64,000 bases of DNA. It comes from an uncultured Pelagibacteraceae bacterium. Its GTDB lineage: Bacteria; Pseudomonadota; Alphaproteobacteria; Pelagibacterales; AG-422-B15. The stretch covers positions 1 through 64,000 of the forward strand of contig CACNXQ010000006.1 of assembly GCA_902624455.1 (NCBI GenBank). The letters run 5' to 3'. The notes under the pieces were generated by a model. It was not told where the DNA came from and ran no database searches. It saw only the letters and a list, made by a program, of their open reading frames with translations. The position numbers were made by a program, and so were the translations under genes. Shown piece after piece: positions 49,889 to 58,750 of this stretch. How positions within the stretch are numbered: position 1 is the stretch's first letter; the number at the start of each line of letters is the position of its first letter.

Positions 49889-51292
49889 TTAAAGTGAGGA
49901 AATAAATTTAAGTAATTGATTTCTTTGATTAATATCCAAATTCTTAAATTTATTTTTCGACTCAATAGATTCACCGCCGTGCCATAATATAGCCTCTTCA
50001 AGTGATTCAGCTCTCCCATCATGAAGATATGACTCTCTTCCACTAACGATTTTAGTTAGGCCAATGCCCCAAAGTGGTGGAGTTCTCCATTCATTACCTT
50101 CAGCTTCAAACTCTGGAACTTGATCGGATAATCCGTCGCCCATATCGTGTAACAAAAAATCAGAATACGGCGATATAATTTGATTATTTAAATTTTCAAA
50201 AGGACCATCACTCCTAGTAATATATCTTTCTACATGACATGAATTACAACCAACCTCATAAAATATCTTTTTTCCAGCAATCACATCAGCTTTTTTTTGA
50301 TTTCTAGCAGCTGGCACGCCCAACTGAGATGAGTAGAAAGTGACAAGGTCAAGTTGGTCATTCGATACTTCAAAGTTGTCATAAATTTCACTATTACCAC
50401 TTACTGAATTGTTGCAATCAAATTGCGTCTCTGTGCAATTACTTGCATTGGGATAAAATTTATTTGAAAGACCCATATCGTGATAAAAGGCATCAGCAGT
50501 TTGTTGCAATACAGTTGGTTGCGATGCCTTCCAGCCAAATCTACCTATTTTAAATTTGCTTTCTTGCATGTCCCATGTGACATTTGCTTTTCCCGAAATT
50601 CCATCACTATTAGAGTCATCAATATCTTGTAGTTTTAAAATATCTTCCTCAGCGATATTTTCAATTAAACCTAGACCTATCATAACCTGTGCAATTCTAA
50701 TAGAGCTGCTTGTATTCGGCTCAAGATCTCCGTAATTGAGTTTGTCTATTATTACTTTTGGTTTTTTTAGCTGAACAATGGTTCCATCGTCATAAGCCAC
50801 ATTCATAAACTCATATTGTATAGAGATTTGTGCTTCTTCAAGAACGTCTTCTGTTGAGAATTCACTTAATTGTCCGCCATACGTACTATCATTATGATTT
50901 TTTTCATTAGTATTTTCAATTTTAGTTGGTTGACCTATTTGAATTACAGCTGAGATCAAATCTTCATCTATCTCAAGTATTGGCAAGTGTCCTCTTCCAT
51001 CAGATATGTGACAGCCATCACAAGATGTAGAACTAAAAAATGGTCCAAGACCATCTTTGGCAATATTTTCTGATATAGCTGCATCTTCCCAAATTCTTCT
51101 AAAAAGAGAGTTTCCTACCAGAAAATTTATTCTTAAATTTTTATCAAGATTCCTCGCAGGTAAAGAGTAACTATTCTTGTTCTTAACAAAATTTGTTGTC
51201 TTACCTCCTGACATGTGGGTATCTGCATAAGCAGAAAAGCTACAAATTTGGTAAACTATTATTATAAATAGATATTTAACTAATTTAATCAC
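49889..51292 (-). CDS. Di-haem c-type oxidoreductase-like protein (DUF1111 family)
   Basis: 467-aa exported protein with a signal peptide (about 1-23) and two CxxCH haem sites, CDGCHISDGRGH near residue 95 and CNSCHVERY near residue 350. RTPPLWGIG, YLHDGRAESLEEAILWHGGE and the rest match the DUF1111 thiol-oxidoreductase-like/di-haem peroxidase-like family. Relatives are often next to imelysin-type iron genes; no imelysin gene is here. The start is GTG with a weak ribosome site, 16 bp after scpB, so it may be read from the scp operon. Confidence 0.82.
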   Translation of the reverse strand: MIKLVKYLFIIIVYQICSFSAYADTHMSGGKTTNFVKNKNSYSLPARNLDKNLRINFLVGNSLFRRIWEDAAISENIAKDGLGPFFSSTSCDGCHISDGRGHLPILEIDEDLISAVIQIGQPTKIENTNEKNHNDSTYGGQLSEFSTEDVLEEAQISIQYEFMNVAYDDGTIVQLKKPKVIIDKLNYGDLEPNTSSSIRIAQVMIGLGLIENIAEEDILKLQDIDDSNSDGISGKANVTWDMQESKFKIGRFGWKASQPTVLQQTADAFYHDMGLSNKFYPNASNCTETQFDCNNSVSGNSEIYDNFEVSNDQLDLVTFYSSQLGVPAARNQKKADVIAGKKIFYEVGCNSCHVERYITRSDGPFENLNNQIISPYSDFLLHDMGDGLSDQVPEFEAEGNEWRTPPLWGIGLTKIVSGRESYLHDGRAESLEEAILWHGGESIESKNKFKNLDINQRNQLLKFISSL

Positions 51293-51308
51293 TCATAGAG
51301 ATTAAAAG

Positions 51309-51992
51309 TTAGTCGGCTTCATGTCCACTTTGAATTAAGTCATCTATATTTTCATCTTCACCAAATGGCTCAATTTGAGATTGATCAATCTCTTTAGGTT
51401 CTTTTATATCCAAATTAGGAGGTAAACGACTCTCTAAAAGTCCTGCAGCCTTGAGTTCTTCCAGGCCAGGCAAATCTGAAATTTGCTCAATATTAAAGTA
51501 TTCTAAAAATCTCTCAGTTGTCCCATATATAATTGGACGTCCTGGCACTTTTTTTCTACCTATGGGTCTTACCCAATTAAGTTCCATCAAAACATCTAAG
51601 GTTCCAGGGCTGAAGTGAACTCCTCTTATATCTTCAACTTCTGCTCTTGTAACTGGTTGATGATAGGCAATAATTGACAATGTTTCAGTTGCAGCTTTAG
51701 ATAATTTTCTCTGAACAATCTTTTCCTTTTTCATCATTGGTGATAAATCAGTTGCAGTTTTAAAGCTCCATTTATTACCTGTTTTGACAAGGTTTACACC
51801 ACGACTTTCATATTGAGCTTTTATTAGATTTAACAATTTAGTTAAGTTAGCGCCTTTAGGCAATCTTGCCTTGAGACTTTCCGCATCTAAAGGTTCATTG
51901 GCCGCAAAGAGTAAGGCTTCGAGAATTCTTAAATTTTCCCGATGCTCTGATGGAAAATCCATTACATTACTTGTTTTACTTTCTTCAGACAT
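51309..51992 (-). CDS. scpB: Segregation and condensation protein B
   Basis: About 227-aa double winged-helix kleisin partner. ILEALLFAANEPLDAESL at the start, TLSIIAYHQPVTRAEVEDIRGV and LMELNWVRPIGRKKVPGRPIIYGTTERFLEYF are canonical. It bridges ScpA and SMC in chromosome compaction. I choose the ATG at 51992 over the GTG one codon upstream. Overlaps scpA by 8 bp. In other alphaproteobacteria tatA normally follows; here the iron island intervenes. Confidence 0.95.
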   Translation of the reverse strand: MSEESKTSNVMDFPSEHRENLRILEALLFAANEPLDAESLKARLPKGANLTKLLNLIKAQYESRGVNLVKTGNKWSFKTATDLSPMMKKEKIVQRKLSKAATETLSIIAYHQPVTRAEVEDIRGVHFSPGTLDVLMELNWVRPIGRKKVPGRPIIYGTTERFLEYFNIEQISDLPGLEELKAAGLLESRLPPNLDIKEPKEIDQSQIEPFGEDENIDDLIQSGHEAD

Positions 51993-52785
51993 CACTTATT
52001 TTAGGTAAATCCTCATCTTGTTTATTTTTTATAAATACAGGACCGAAAGGCATTAATTGCTGAACTTCGAGAATACCCTCTCTAACTAATTCCATCGCGG
52101 CCGCAAGTGTCCCAGCAACTCCAGAGCGGGCATTTTTTCCTGAAGAAAATTCTGTAGGTAAAAATTTTTCTAATCTTGTCCATTCAGGAACATCACCTAT
52201 CATTCTTTGGAGGCGGGTTAATGCATCTTCCATCGAGAATACTGCTGGTCTTTGTATTGTCATAGATGAGTATGCTGATTTATATCTTTGATCAGCATAA
52301 GATTTTAATAAATCGTAATAATTTAGATAATATTCTGGAGTGCGAATAAGTCTTATTCCCTCTGGCATTCCTCTATTAAAAAAATCAGTATTTAGTTTTG
52401 GTAAATTCATAAGTTTTTCAGATGCTTGTCTTATTGCTTCAAGTTTTTTTAATTGAAATTTTAATCTTTCAGCCATTTCTTCTGCTGTTAATTCCTCACC
52501 TGATTCCTCTCTTGGTATAAGAAGGTTAGATTTTAAGTAAGCAAGCCACGCAGCCATAACTAAATAGTCAGCAGCTAGTTCAAGATTTTTATCTCTGACC
52601 CTTGCAATAAATTCTAAATATTGTTCAGTTAATTGCAGAATTGAAATCTGCATCAAATCCACTTTTTGAGATTTAGCTAGTGCTAACAATATATCCAAAG
52701 GCCCCTCATAAGCCCCTAGGTTGACGATTAAATCGTCAGAGGATAATTGAGGAGAGTTTTCGTAAGTATCTGATTTAACTTCCAT
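51985..52785 (-). CDS. scpA: Segregation and condensation protein A
   Basis: 266-aa kleisin closing the SMC ring. LGAYEGPLDILLALAKSQKVDLMQISILQLTEQYL near the N-terminus and YLVMAAWLAYLKSNLLIP are diagnostic. The C-terminal winged helix contacts the SMC head. It lies between nagZ (48 bp) and scpB in the conserved alphaproteobacterial order. Confidence 0.96.
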   Translation of the reverse strand: MEVKSDTYENSPQLSSDDLIVNLGAYEGPLDILLALAKSQKVDLMQISILQLTEQYLEFIARVRDKNLELAADYLVMAAWLAYLKSNLLIPREESGEELTAEEMAERLKFQLKKLEAIRQASEKLMNLPKLNTDFFNRGMPEGIRLIRTPEYYLNYYDLLKSYADQRYKSAYSSMTIQRPAVFSMEDALTRLQRMIGDVPEWTRLEKFLPTEFSSGKNARSGVAGTLAAAMELVREGILEVQQLMPFGPVFIKNKQDEDLPKISDV

Positions 52786-52833
52786 TTTAATATTTATTAT
52801 GATTCCTGAAGAGAAATCAATTTGATTTATTTA

Positions 52834-53850
52834 CTATTCTTGCACCTTAATCAACAATTCATTCAATTCTTCATCAATCAATTTTGTATCACATTTATTT
52901 TCTTTAAATATTATGCTAGTTAAGTCTTCTTGATGAGTTATTGGATAATGTTTTTTTTCAATACAGTTTGCTATCTCATTCATTTCATTGATGTTTCCAT
53001 TACAGTGAAGGACTATATCGCATCCTGCTTCAAGTGCTTTAGATGATGCTTCTTGCAAAGGTAAATTTATTGCCTTCATAGAAATATCATCTGTTATCAG
53101 TGTTCCTTTGAACCCTATTTCATCTCTAAGTACTTGATTGATAATTTTTTTTGAGAAAGTGCATACATTTTGTTCGTCAATATCAGAATAAATAATGTGA
53201 GCAGTCATTCCCAATACACAACGTGAGTTAAATTTAAATGGATAAAAATCGCTAGCTGACATGTCAGATCTTTTTGAATGAACATATGGTAAACCTAAAT
53301 GACTATCTACATTGGCTCTACCATGACCAGGCATATGCTTAATAATTGGAGCCACACCGTTACTATTTAAAATATCAATCACCTCAGATCCATAACTTGC
53401 AACTATATCTCTATCATTTGAAAAAGACCTATCACCAATGATGCCACTTTCATTTGCGTCAGGAATATCTAAGACAGGTATACTATTAACGTTTATTCCA
53501 AGTTTTTTTATATAAGTTGATATAAGTTTATAATTAAGTTGAAATATTCTATTACCTATTTCAACAAAATTTTTTCTCAGGTTAAATAATTTTTTTGCTG
53601 AGGGGAACTTAAATGCTCCTTTGAAATTTAATCTAGATACTCTTCCACCTTCTTGATCAATTAAAATAGGAATTTCAGTACCATATATTTTCTTAATAGA
53701 GTCAGTTAGAATTTTTATTTGATCCTCTGATGAACAGTTTCTTTCAAAGAGGATGACTCCCCAAGGACGATATGCTCGCAAAAATATTTCTTCTTCTTTT
53801 GTGATGTTAGTCCCTTTGAGACCACAAATTAAAGGTATAAATTCTTCCAT
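52834..53850 (-). CDS. nagZ: Beta-N-acetylhexosaminidase NagZ
   Basis: 338-aa glycoside hydrolase family 3 enzyme that removes N-acetylglucosamine from muropeptides in the cytoplasm. PILIDQEGGRVSRL, KHMPGHGRANVDSHLGLP (catalytic His loop) and the nucleophile Asp in TDDISMKAI are intact. AmpC control depends on it in some bacteria; no ampC is visible here. 5 bp downstream of the shortened SPOR-anchor gene. Confidence 0.95.
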   Translation of the reverse strand: MEEFIPLICGLKGTNITKEEEIFLRAYRPWGVILFERNCSSEDQIKILTDSIKKIYGTEIPILIDQEGGRVSRLNFKGAFKFPSAKKLFNLRKNFVEIGNRIFQLNYKLISTYIKKLGINVNSIPVLDIPDANESGIIGDRSFSNDRDIVASYGSEVIDILNSNGVAPIIKHMPGHGRANVDSHLGLPYVHSKRSDMSASDFYPFKFNSRCVLGMTAHIIYSDIDEQNVCTFSKKIINQVLRDEIGFKGTLITDDISMKAINLPLQEASSKALEAGCDIVLHCNGNINEMNEIANCIEKKHYPITHQEDLTSIIFKENKCDTKLIDEELNELLIKVQE

Positions 53851-53855
53851 ATCTT

Positions 53856-54050
53856 TTATTGACCTAAATTATATATGCCAAGATCAGGTGTTTTAATGCC
53901 TTCTTTATCTTCAGGCAATACTCGGTAATCTTTTAAATTTGAATCAATATTTAAAATTCCCTCATCGTTACTATTTTTTTTAAAATAAATAGATAGAAAA
54001 AAAATTAATAAAACTACAAATGATATTGTGATCAGCAATTTAAATTTCAT
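53856..54050 (-). CDS. Remnant of SPOR-domain membrane protein (anchor and linker only)
   Basis: 64 aa with one N-terminal TM (LLITISFVVLLIFFLSIYF) and a short segment, DYRVLPEDKEGIKTPDLGIY. That segment resembles the linker just before the SPOR domain in the alphaproteobacterial protein normally encoded here between argS and nagZ (roughly P-RPEDPGG-EVPD-D--VY). The peptidoglycan-binding SPOR domain itself is missing and the frame stops cleanly. The start ATG overlaps the argS stop (ATGA), so translation is still coupled; kept or decaying is unclear. Confidence 0.65.
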   Translation of the reverse strand: MKFKLLITISFVVLLIFFLSIYFKKNSNDEGILNIDSNLKDYRVLPEDKEGIKTPDLGIYNLGQ

Positions 54051-55786
54051 TGCATTTCATCTGGAGCAGAAACACCAATTAGACTCAATCCTGACTTAAG
54101 TGTTTCTTGGGTCGCAATCAACAATGCAATCCTCACATTGCTAATTTCAGGCCGTTCTTCATCAATAAATTTGTTATTCTTATCAATTTTCCCCTGGTTC
54201 CATAAAGAATGAAAAGATGAAGAAAGATCATATAAGTAATAAGATATTCTATGAGGTTCATATAATTTTACTGCTGTTTCAATAACACCTTTCCAATCTA
54301 AAAGTATTTTAATTAGCTCTATCTCACCTTCTTTATCAAGGAGACTAAAATTACAATTATCAAAATTGGTTAAATCAATATTCATATTTGTTTTTTTAAG
54401 TTTATTTATTACTGATGAAATTCTTGCATGAGCATATTGAACATAAAATACAGGGTTATCTTTTGATTGCTCTGTAACTTTTTGCACATCAAACTCAAGA
54501 GGAGCTTCATTTTTTCGATACATCATCATAAATCTTATGCTGTCGCTTCCAACTTTATCAACCATTTCTTTTAGAGTAATAAATTCTCCAGATCTCTTTG
54601 ACATTTTTACAAGCTTTCCATTTTCAACCAATTTAACCATTTGACACAATTTAGCTGTAAACTCTGCTTTATTATTAGTTAAAGCTTTAACTGAGGCATT
54701 CATTCTTTTTACATAACCTCCATGATCGGCACCTAATATATCAATTAAGTGATTTGAACCTCTTTGGATTTTGTCAAAATGATATGCAATATCATTTGCA
54801 AAATAAGTCCATTCTCCAGTTGATTTTTGAAGAGGTCGGTCGATTTCATCTCCAAATTTAGTAGACCTAAATAGAAGTTGCTCTCTTGGCTCCCAATCCT
54901 CTATTTCCTTACCTTTTGGTTTTTCAAGAGTGCCTCTATATATCATATCCATATCTTTAAGACGATTGATAGCATCATCTATTTTGCCCTCAACAATCAA
55001 TGATTGTTCTGAAACGAACAAATCTTGATTTATTGAAAGCGAAGACAAATCAGATTTAATTCTGTTGAGCAAAAAATCTATAGTCTCCTGTCTAATTATA
55101 TCTAAGTGCTCTTTATTATCTAAGATATCGTTACCATGTTTATTTAAAATATGTCTTGCTACATCAACTAAGTATTCTCCTGGATAAAAATTCTCAGGAT
55201 AATTTTCTGATATATTTTTAACAAGTAATTCATTAATTCGTATTATAACTGAACTTACTAATTGAGAGATTTGTATACCGGCGTCATTCACATAATACTC
55301 TCGTGTTACTTTATGGCCTGTTTTTTCTAATAAGTTTGCTAATACATCACCATAAACAGCGCCTCTGCAATGTCCGATATGTAATGGTCCAGTTGGATTC
55401 GCAGAAACATATTCAACATTAACATTTTTGCCACTGCCAATATTTGTAGGTACTAATTCATTCGTTTTTAATCTTAGGGATAGAAACTTGTGCCACAAAG
55501 TTTTCCTTGTCCAAAAATTTATAAAACCAGGACTTGCAACTTCAATTTTTTCAAAATCGTCTGAAGCTCTTAGTTTTTCAGCAAGTTCTTCCGCAGCATT
55601 TAATGGCTTTATTTTGAGCGTCTTGCTATTAACCATACAAATATTTGTACTTATATCCCCATTATCTTCTCGTTTTGGTCGCTCAATAACAAATGAGGAG
55701 TTATAAATCGTTCTATAGTCAAGATTATATTGCTCCGCAAATTCACGTGCTACTAGCTCTCTTAAATATGAATAAATATCATTCAT
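54047..55786 (-). CDS. argS: Arginyl-tRNA synthetase
   Basis: 579-aa class I synthetase. The Add-1 domain at the N-terminus is followed by the HIGH motif in ANPTGPLHIGHCRG (about 130-143). LVKMSKRSGEF carries the KMSK-type loop and the C-terminal DALR anticodon-binding domain begins near 450 (VQYAHARISSVINKL). Charges tRNA-Arg. Starts 1 bp after dgt and overlaps the SPOR remnant by 4 bp. Confidence 0.98.
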   Translation of the reverse strand: MNDIYSYLRELVAREFAEQYNLDYRTIYNSSFVIERPKREDNGDISTNICMVNSKTLKIKPLNAAEELAEKLRASDDFEKIEVASPGFINFWTRKTLWHKFLSLRLKTNELVPTNIGSGKNVNVEYVSANPTGPLHIGHCRGAVYGDVLANLLEKTGHKVTREYYVNDAGIQISQLVSSVIIRINELLVKNISENYPENFYPGEYLVDVARHILNKHGNDILDNKEHLDIIRQETIDFLLNRIKSDLSSLSINQDLFVSEQSLIVEGKIDDAINRLKDMDMIYRGTLEKPKGKEIEDWEPREQLLFRSTKFGDEIDRPLQKSTGEWTYFANDIAYHFDKIQRGSNHLIDILGADHGGYVKRMNASVKALTNNKAEFTAKLCQMVKLVENGKLVKMSKRSGEFITLKEMVDKVGSDSIRFMMMYRKNEAPLEFDVQKVTEQSKDNPVFYVQYAHARISSVINKLKKTNMNIDLTNFDNCNFSLLDKEGEIELIKILLDWKGVIETAVKLYEPHRISYYLYDLSSSFHSLWNQGKIDKNNKFIDEERPEISNVRIALLIATQETLKSGLSLIGVSAPDEMQ

Positions 55787-55787
55787 T

Positions 55788-56924
55788 TTATTTTATACTT
55801 TTATAAATTTCACTCGCATAATTATCAGTCATACCTGCAATATAATCACAAACTACCCTTGCTTTATTTTCATTCCCTAATCTTATTTTGAAGTCTTTAT
55901 GCATCAAATTCTCGTCATCCATAAATTTTCTGAAAAGAAATGTAATTATTTGAGATGCGTCATTAGTCATCTTTATTACTTTATCATGATTATACATTTT
56001 TGAATTCAAAAAGCTCTTTATACTATCCACATCTCTAGAAAATTTATCAGAAAACGATGCTATTTTACCATCAAGCATCCTTACCTCTTTATCGCTGCTT
56101 AAATCAAATTTTTTAATATTTAATTTTATTGTATTAATGACGTCTTCAATCATTAAAGCCGTAGACTTTCTGGTAATTTCATTATTAATTCTCTGTGTAT
56201 CCCTCGTTCTATAATTGTTTGGAAATTCATCCAAGATTTTACTTAATATTGGCAATTCTTTTAAATCTTCATAAGTAAAAAACCCTGCTCTTAAACCATC
56301 ATCTAAATCATGGTTATTATAAGCAATATCATCTGCTATGGATGCTATTTGAGCTTCAATTGAAGAAAATTCGTTCAACTTTAAATTAAATTTATCATTT
56401 AAGTTCACTATGGTTTGAGGAACATTTTTTATTATAGGTCCATTGTGTTTTGCTAAACCCTCAAGTGTTTCCCAAGTTAAATTTAATCCATCAAAATCAA
56501 AATATTTTTTTTCTAATAAATGAACAACTCTGATTGCTTGCTCGTTATGATCAAATCCTCCATAGTTAATCATAGCTTCTGATAATGCTTGTTCACCAGC
56601 ATGACCAAAAGGGGGATGACCAATATCATGAGAAATAGATAATGTTTCTGCTAAATCTTCATTAAGGGAAAAAACCCGACATATAGATCGTGCAATTTGT
56701 GATACTTCAAGCGAGTGAGTTAATCTTGTTCTATAATGATCTCCTTCGTGTGAAACAAATACTTGTGTCTTATGCTTTAGTCTTCTAAATGCAGCTGAGT
56801 GAAGTATCCTGTCTCTATCTCTTTGAAATTCTGACCTGGTAAGACTATAAACTTCTTTGACTAGTCTGCCCTTTGACTTACTAGGATCAGAAGCAATTGA
56901 ATTGTGATCAGTGGTTGTGTTCAT
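55788..56924 (-). CDS. dgt: Deoxyguanosinetriphosphate triphosphohydrolase-like protein
   Basis: About 378-aa HD-domain dNTP hydrolase. HSAAFRRLKHKTQVFV, RTRLTHSLEVSQIARSI, SHDIGHPPFGHAGEQAL (HD metal site) and ASIADDIAYNNHDLDDGLRAG are all present. I take the ATG at 56924; the upstream TTG (56930) is less likely. Head of the dgt-argS-SPOR-nagZ-scpAB operon and divergent from xthA. Confidence 0.95.
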   Translation of the reverse strand: MNTTTDHNSIASDPSKSKGRLVKEVYSLTRSEFQRDRDRILHSAAFRRLKHKTQVFVSHEGDHYRTRLTHSLEVSQIARSICRVFSLNEDLAETLSISHDIGHPPFGHAGEQALSEAMINYGGFDHNEQAIRVVHLLEKKYFDFDGLNLTWETLEGLAKHNGPIIKNVPQTIVNLNDKFNLKLNEFSSIEAQIASIADDIAYNNHDLDDGLRAGFFTYEDLKELPILSKILDEFPNNYRTRDTQRINNEITRKSTALMIEDVINTIKLNIKKFDLSSDKEVRMLDGKIASFSDKFSRDVDSIKSFLNSKMYNHDKVIKMTNDASQIITFLFRKFMDDENLMHKDFKIRLGNENKARVVCDYIAGMTDNYASEIYKSIK

Positions 56925-56994
56925 TAACAATAAAATGTATTTTTAATTATATAGCAAATGAATGTCTATATAACTACTAATAAAATTATATAAG

Positions 56995-57774
56995 ATGACT
57001 AAAATAGTAAGTTGGAATGTGAATTCTATCCGAGTGAGAATGCCTCATATTTCAGAGTTAGTTCATTCAGTAAAACCAGATGTAATACTTCTACAAGAGA
57101 CTAAATCTACTGATGAGAACTTTCCAACAGAAGAAATTAAAAATCTTGGATATGAGATTCTTATTCATGGACAAAAGTCATACAATGGAGTTGCTATTCT
57201 CTCGAAGATACCTTTTGAATTAATAGCCAATGAATTGCCAGGAGATAAGAAAGATACACAGGCGCGATTTATTGAAGCCAGAATTTTAACAACAAATCCT
57301 TTTAATGTTGCCTCTATTTATTTGCCTAATGGGAACCCAATTGATACTGAAAAATTTCCTTATAAACTTAGTTGGATGAAGAGATTAAAAAAATATGCAG
57401 AACTTAAAATGAAACATCATGAAACAATTATTTTTGGTGGAGACTATAATATCATTCCTAAAAAGGGAGATGCAGTTGATATTGAAAAATGGAAAAATGA
57501 TGCTTTACATCACGAAAAATCTATAAAATTGTTCAGGGAAATTGTGAATTTAGGACTTACAGATGTATTTAGGGTTTTTAATTCTAGGGATTATGAATTT
57601 ACATATTGGGATTATTCAAGAGGTTCATGGGAAAAAGATAATGGATTAAGAATTGACCATTTTCTAGCTACGCCACTTGCAATAGACAGAATTAATGATT
57701 GCCAAATAGAGAAAAAATTTAGGGCACTTGAAAGACCTTCAGATCATGTGCCTATTTGGTTTGAAATTGATTAG
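56995..57774 (+). CDS. xthA: Exodeoxyribonuclease III (AP endonuclease)
   Basis: 259-aa Mg2+-dependent endonuclease/exonuclease of base-excision repair. KIVSWNVNSIRVRMP, ILLQETKS (metal Glu), IFGGDYNIIP (Asp/Asn pair), RIDHFLAT and the final PSDHVPIWFEI (catalytic His) are intact. Its TAG stop overlaps the stop of convergent speB (TTAG). Confidence 0.97.
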   Translation: MTKIVSWNVNSIRVRMPHISELVHSVKPDVILLQETKSTDENFPTEEIKNLGYEILIHGQKSYNGVAILSKIPFELIANELPGDKKDTQARFIEARILTTNPFNVASIYLPNGNPIDTEKFPYKLSWMKRLKKYAELKMKHHETIIFGGDYNIIPKKGDAVDIEKWKNDALHHEKSIKLFREIVNLGLTDVFRVFNSRDYEFTYWDYSRGSWEKDNGLRIDHFLATPLAIDRINDCQIEKKFRALERPSDHVPIWFEID

Positions 57775-58742
57775 CTTACAGAATTGTTTCTGGCAAGTAT
57801 ATTAACTAACTCATACACTATGGTTGCAGCTGCAGTTGAAGTTAATTCAGCGTGATCATATGCAGGTGCAACCTCAACTACATCTGCTGAAACTAAATTT
57901 GTATCCTTGAGCCCCCTTAAAACATTCAGCATTTCTCTTGAAGTCATTCCAGCTATTTCTGGTGTCCCCGTACCTGGTGCGTGTGCAGGATCAAGAACAT
58001 CGATATCTATTGATAGGTAAAGTGGGCTATCTCCTATTCGATCTTTAATTCTTTGTGCTATTTCTTCTGTTGATTGTGTTTGAAAATCATCACAATGAAT
58101 TGTTTTAAAGCCAAGGTCTCTATCATTTTTTAAGTCTTCTGTACTGTATAATGGGCCTCTTATTCCAACATGCATGGAAGAGTCATCTAAAAATAACTTT
58201 TCTTCTCTTGCACGCCTAAATGGAGTGCCGTGTGTATAAGGGGCTCCAAAATATGTATCCCACGTATCTAAATGAGCATCAAAATGAACCAAAGCTACTG
58301 GTCCACCAACTTTTTTATTTACAGACCTTAAAAGTGGCAGAGCAATAGTATGATCCCCGCCGATAGTAATAATACTGCCAACCTCTGATAGAAGTTTATC
58401 AGCTCCTTTTTCAATTTGTAAAATAGCTTCGTCTATATTAAATGGATTACAAGCTATATCACCTGCGTCGGCAACTTGTTGAATTTTAAAAGGCTCAACA
58501 TCGTAGTTGGGGTGATAATTTGTTCTAAGTTGTCTTGAGGCCTGTCTTACACTTTGAGGTCCAAAGCGCGCGCCTGGTCTATAGCTTGTACCTGCATCAA
58601 ATGGAACTCCTACAATTGCAACATCACATTTATCAACATCCCGTAACTCAGGAAGTCTTGCAAAAGTAGAAGGTCCTGCATATCTTGGCACAATTGTTCC
58701 ACTTACTGGTTGTATTGGTTCTTTCTTATTTTTATCACTCAT
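57771..58742 (-). CDS. speB: Agmatinase/ureohydrolase family protein
   Basis: 323-aa binuclear Mn2+ hydrolase. Metal ligands sit in GGDHTIALPLLR, HFDAHLDTWD and SIDIDVLDPAHAPGTGTPE; the N-terminal VGVPFDAGTSYRPGARFGPQSVR is typical of agmatinase-type members. Splits agmatine (or another guanidino compound such as guanidinobutyrate) into an amine and urea. Last gene of a polyamine-type ABC operon, 8 bp after the permease, which suggests the imported substrate is a guanidino or polyamine compound. Confidence 0.88.
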   Translation of the reverse strand: MSDKNKKEPIQPVSGTIVPRYAGPSTFARLPELRDVDKCDVAIVGVPFDAGTSYRPGARFGPQSVRQASRQLRTNYHPNYDVEPFKIQQVADAGDIACNPFNIDEAILQIEKGADKLLSEVGSIITIGGDHTIALPLLRSVNKKVGGPVALVHFDAHLDTWDTYFGAPYTHGTPFRRAREEKLFLDDSSMHVGIRGPLYSTEDLKNDRDLGFKTIHCDDFQTQSTEEIAQRIKDRIGDSPLYLSIDIDVLDPAHAPGTGTPEIAGMTSREMLNVLRGLKDTNLVSADVVEVAPAYDHAELTSTAAATIVYELVNILARNNSVS

Positions 58743-58750
58743 ATTTTTAT

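Noticed and set aside
49889-49901. Repeat of the AAAGTGAGGAAA word near 48675-48686 (opposite orientation)
   Set aside because: Only 12 bp, partly inside the coding end of the di-haem gene; most likely chance, not a mobile-element end.
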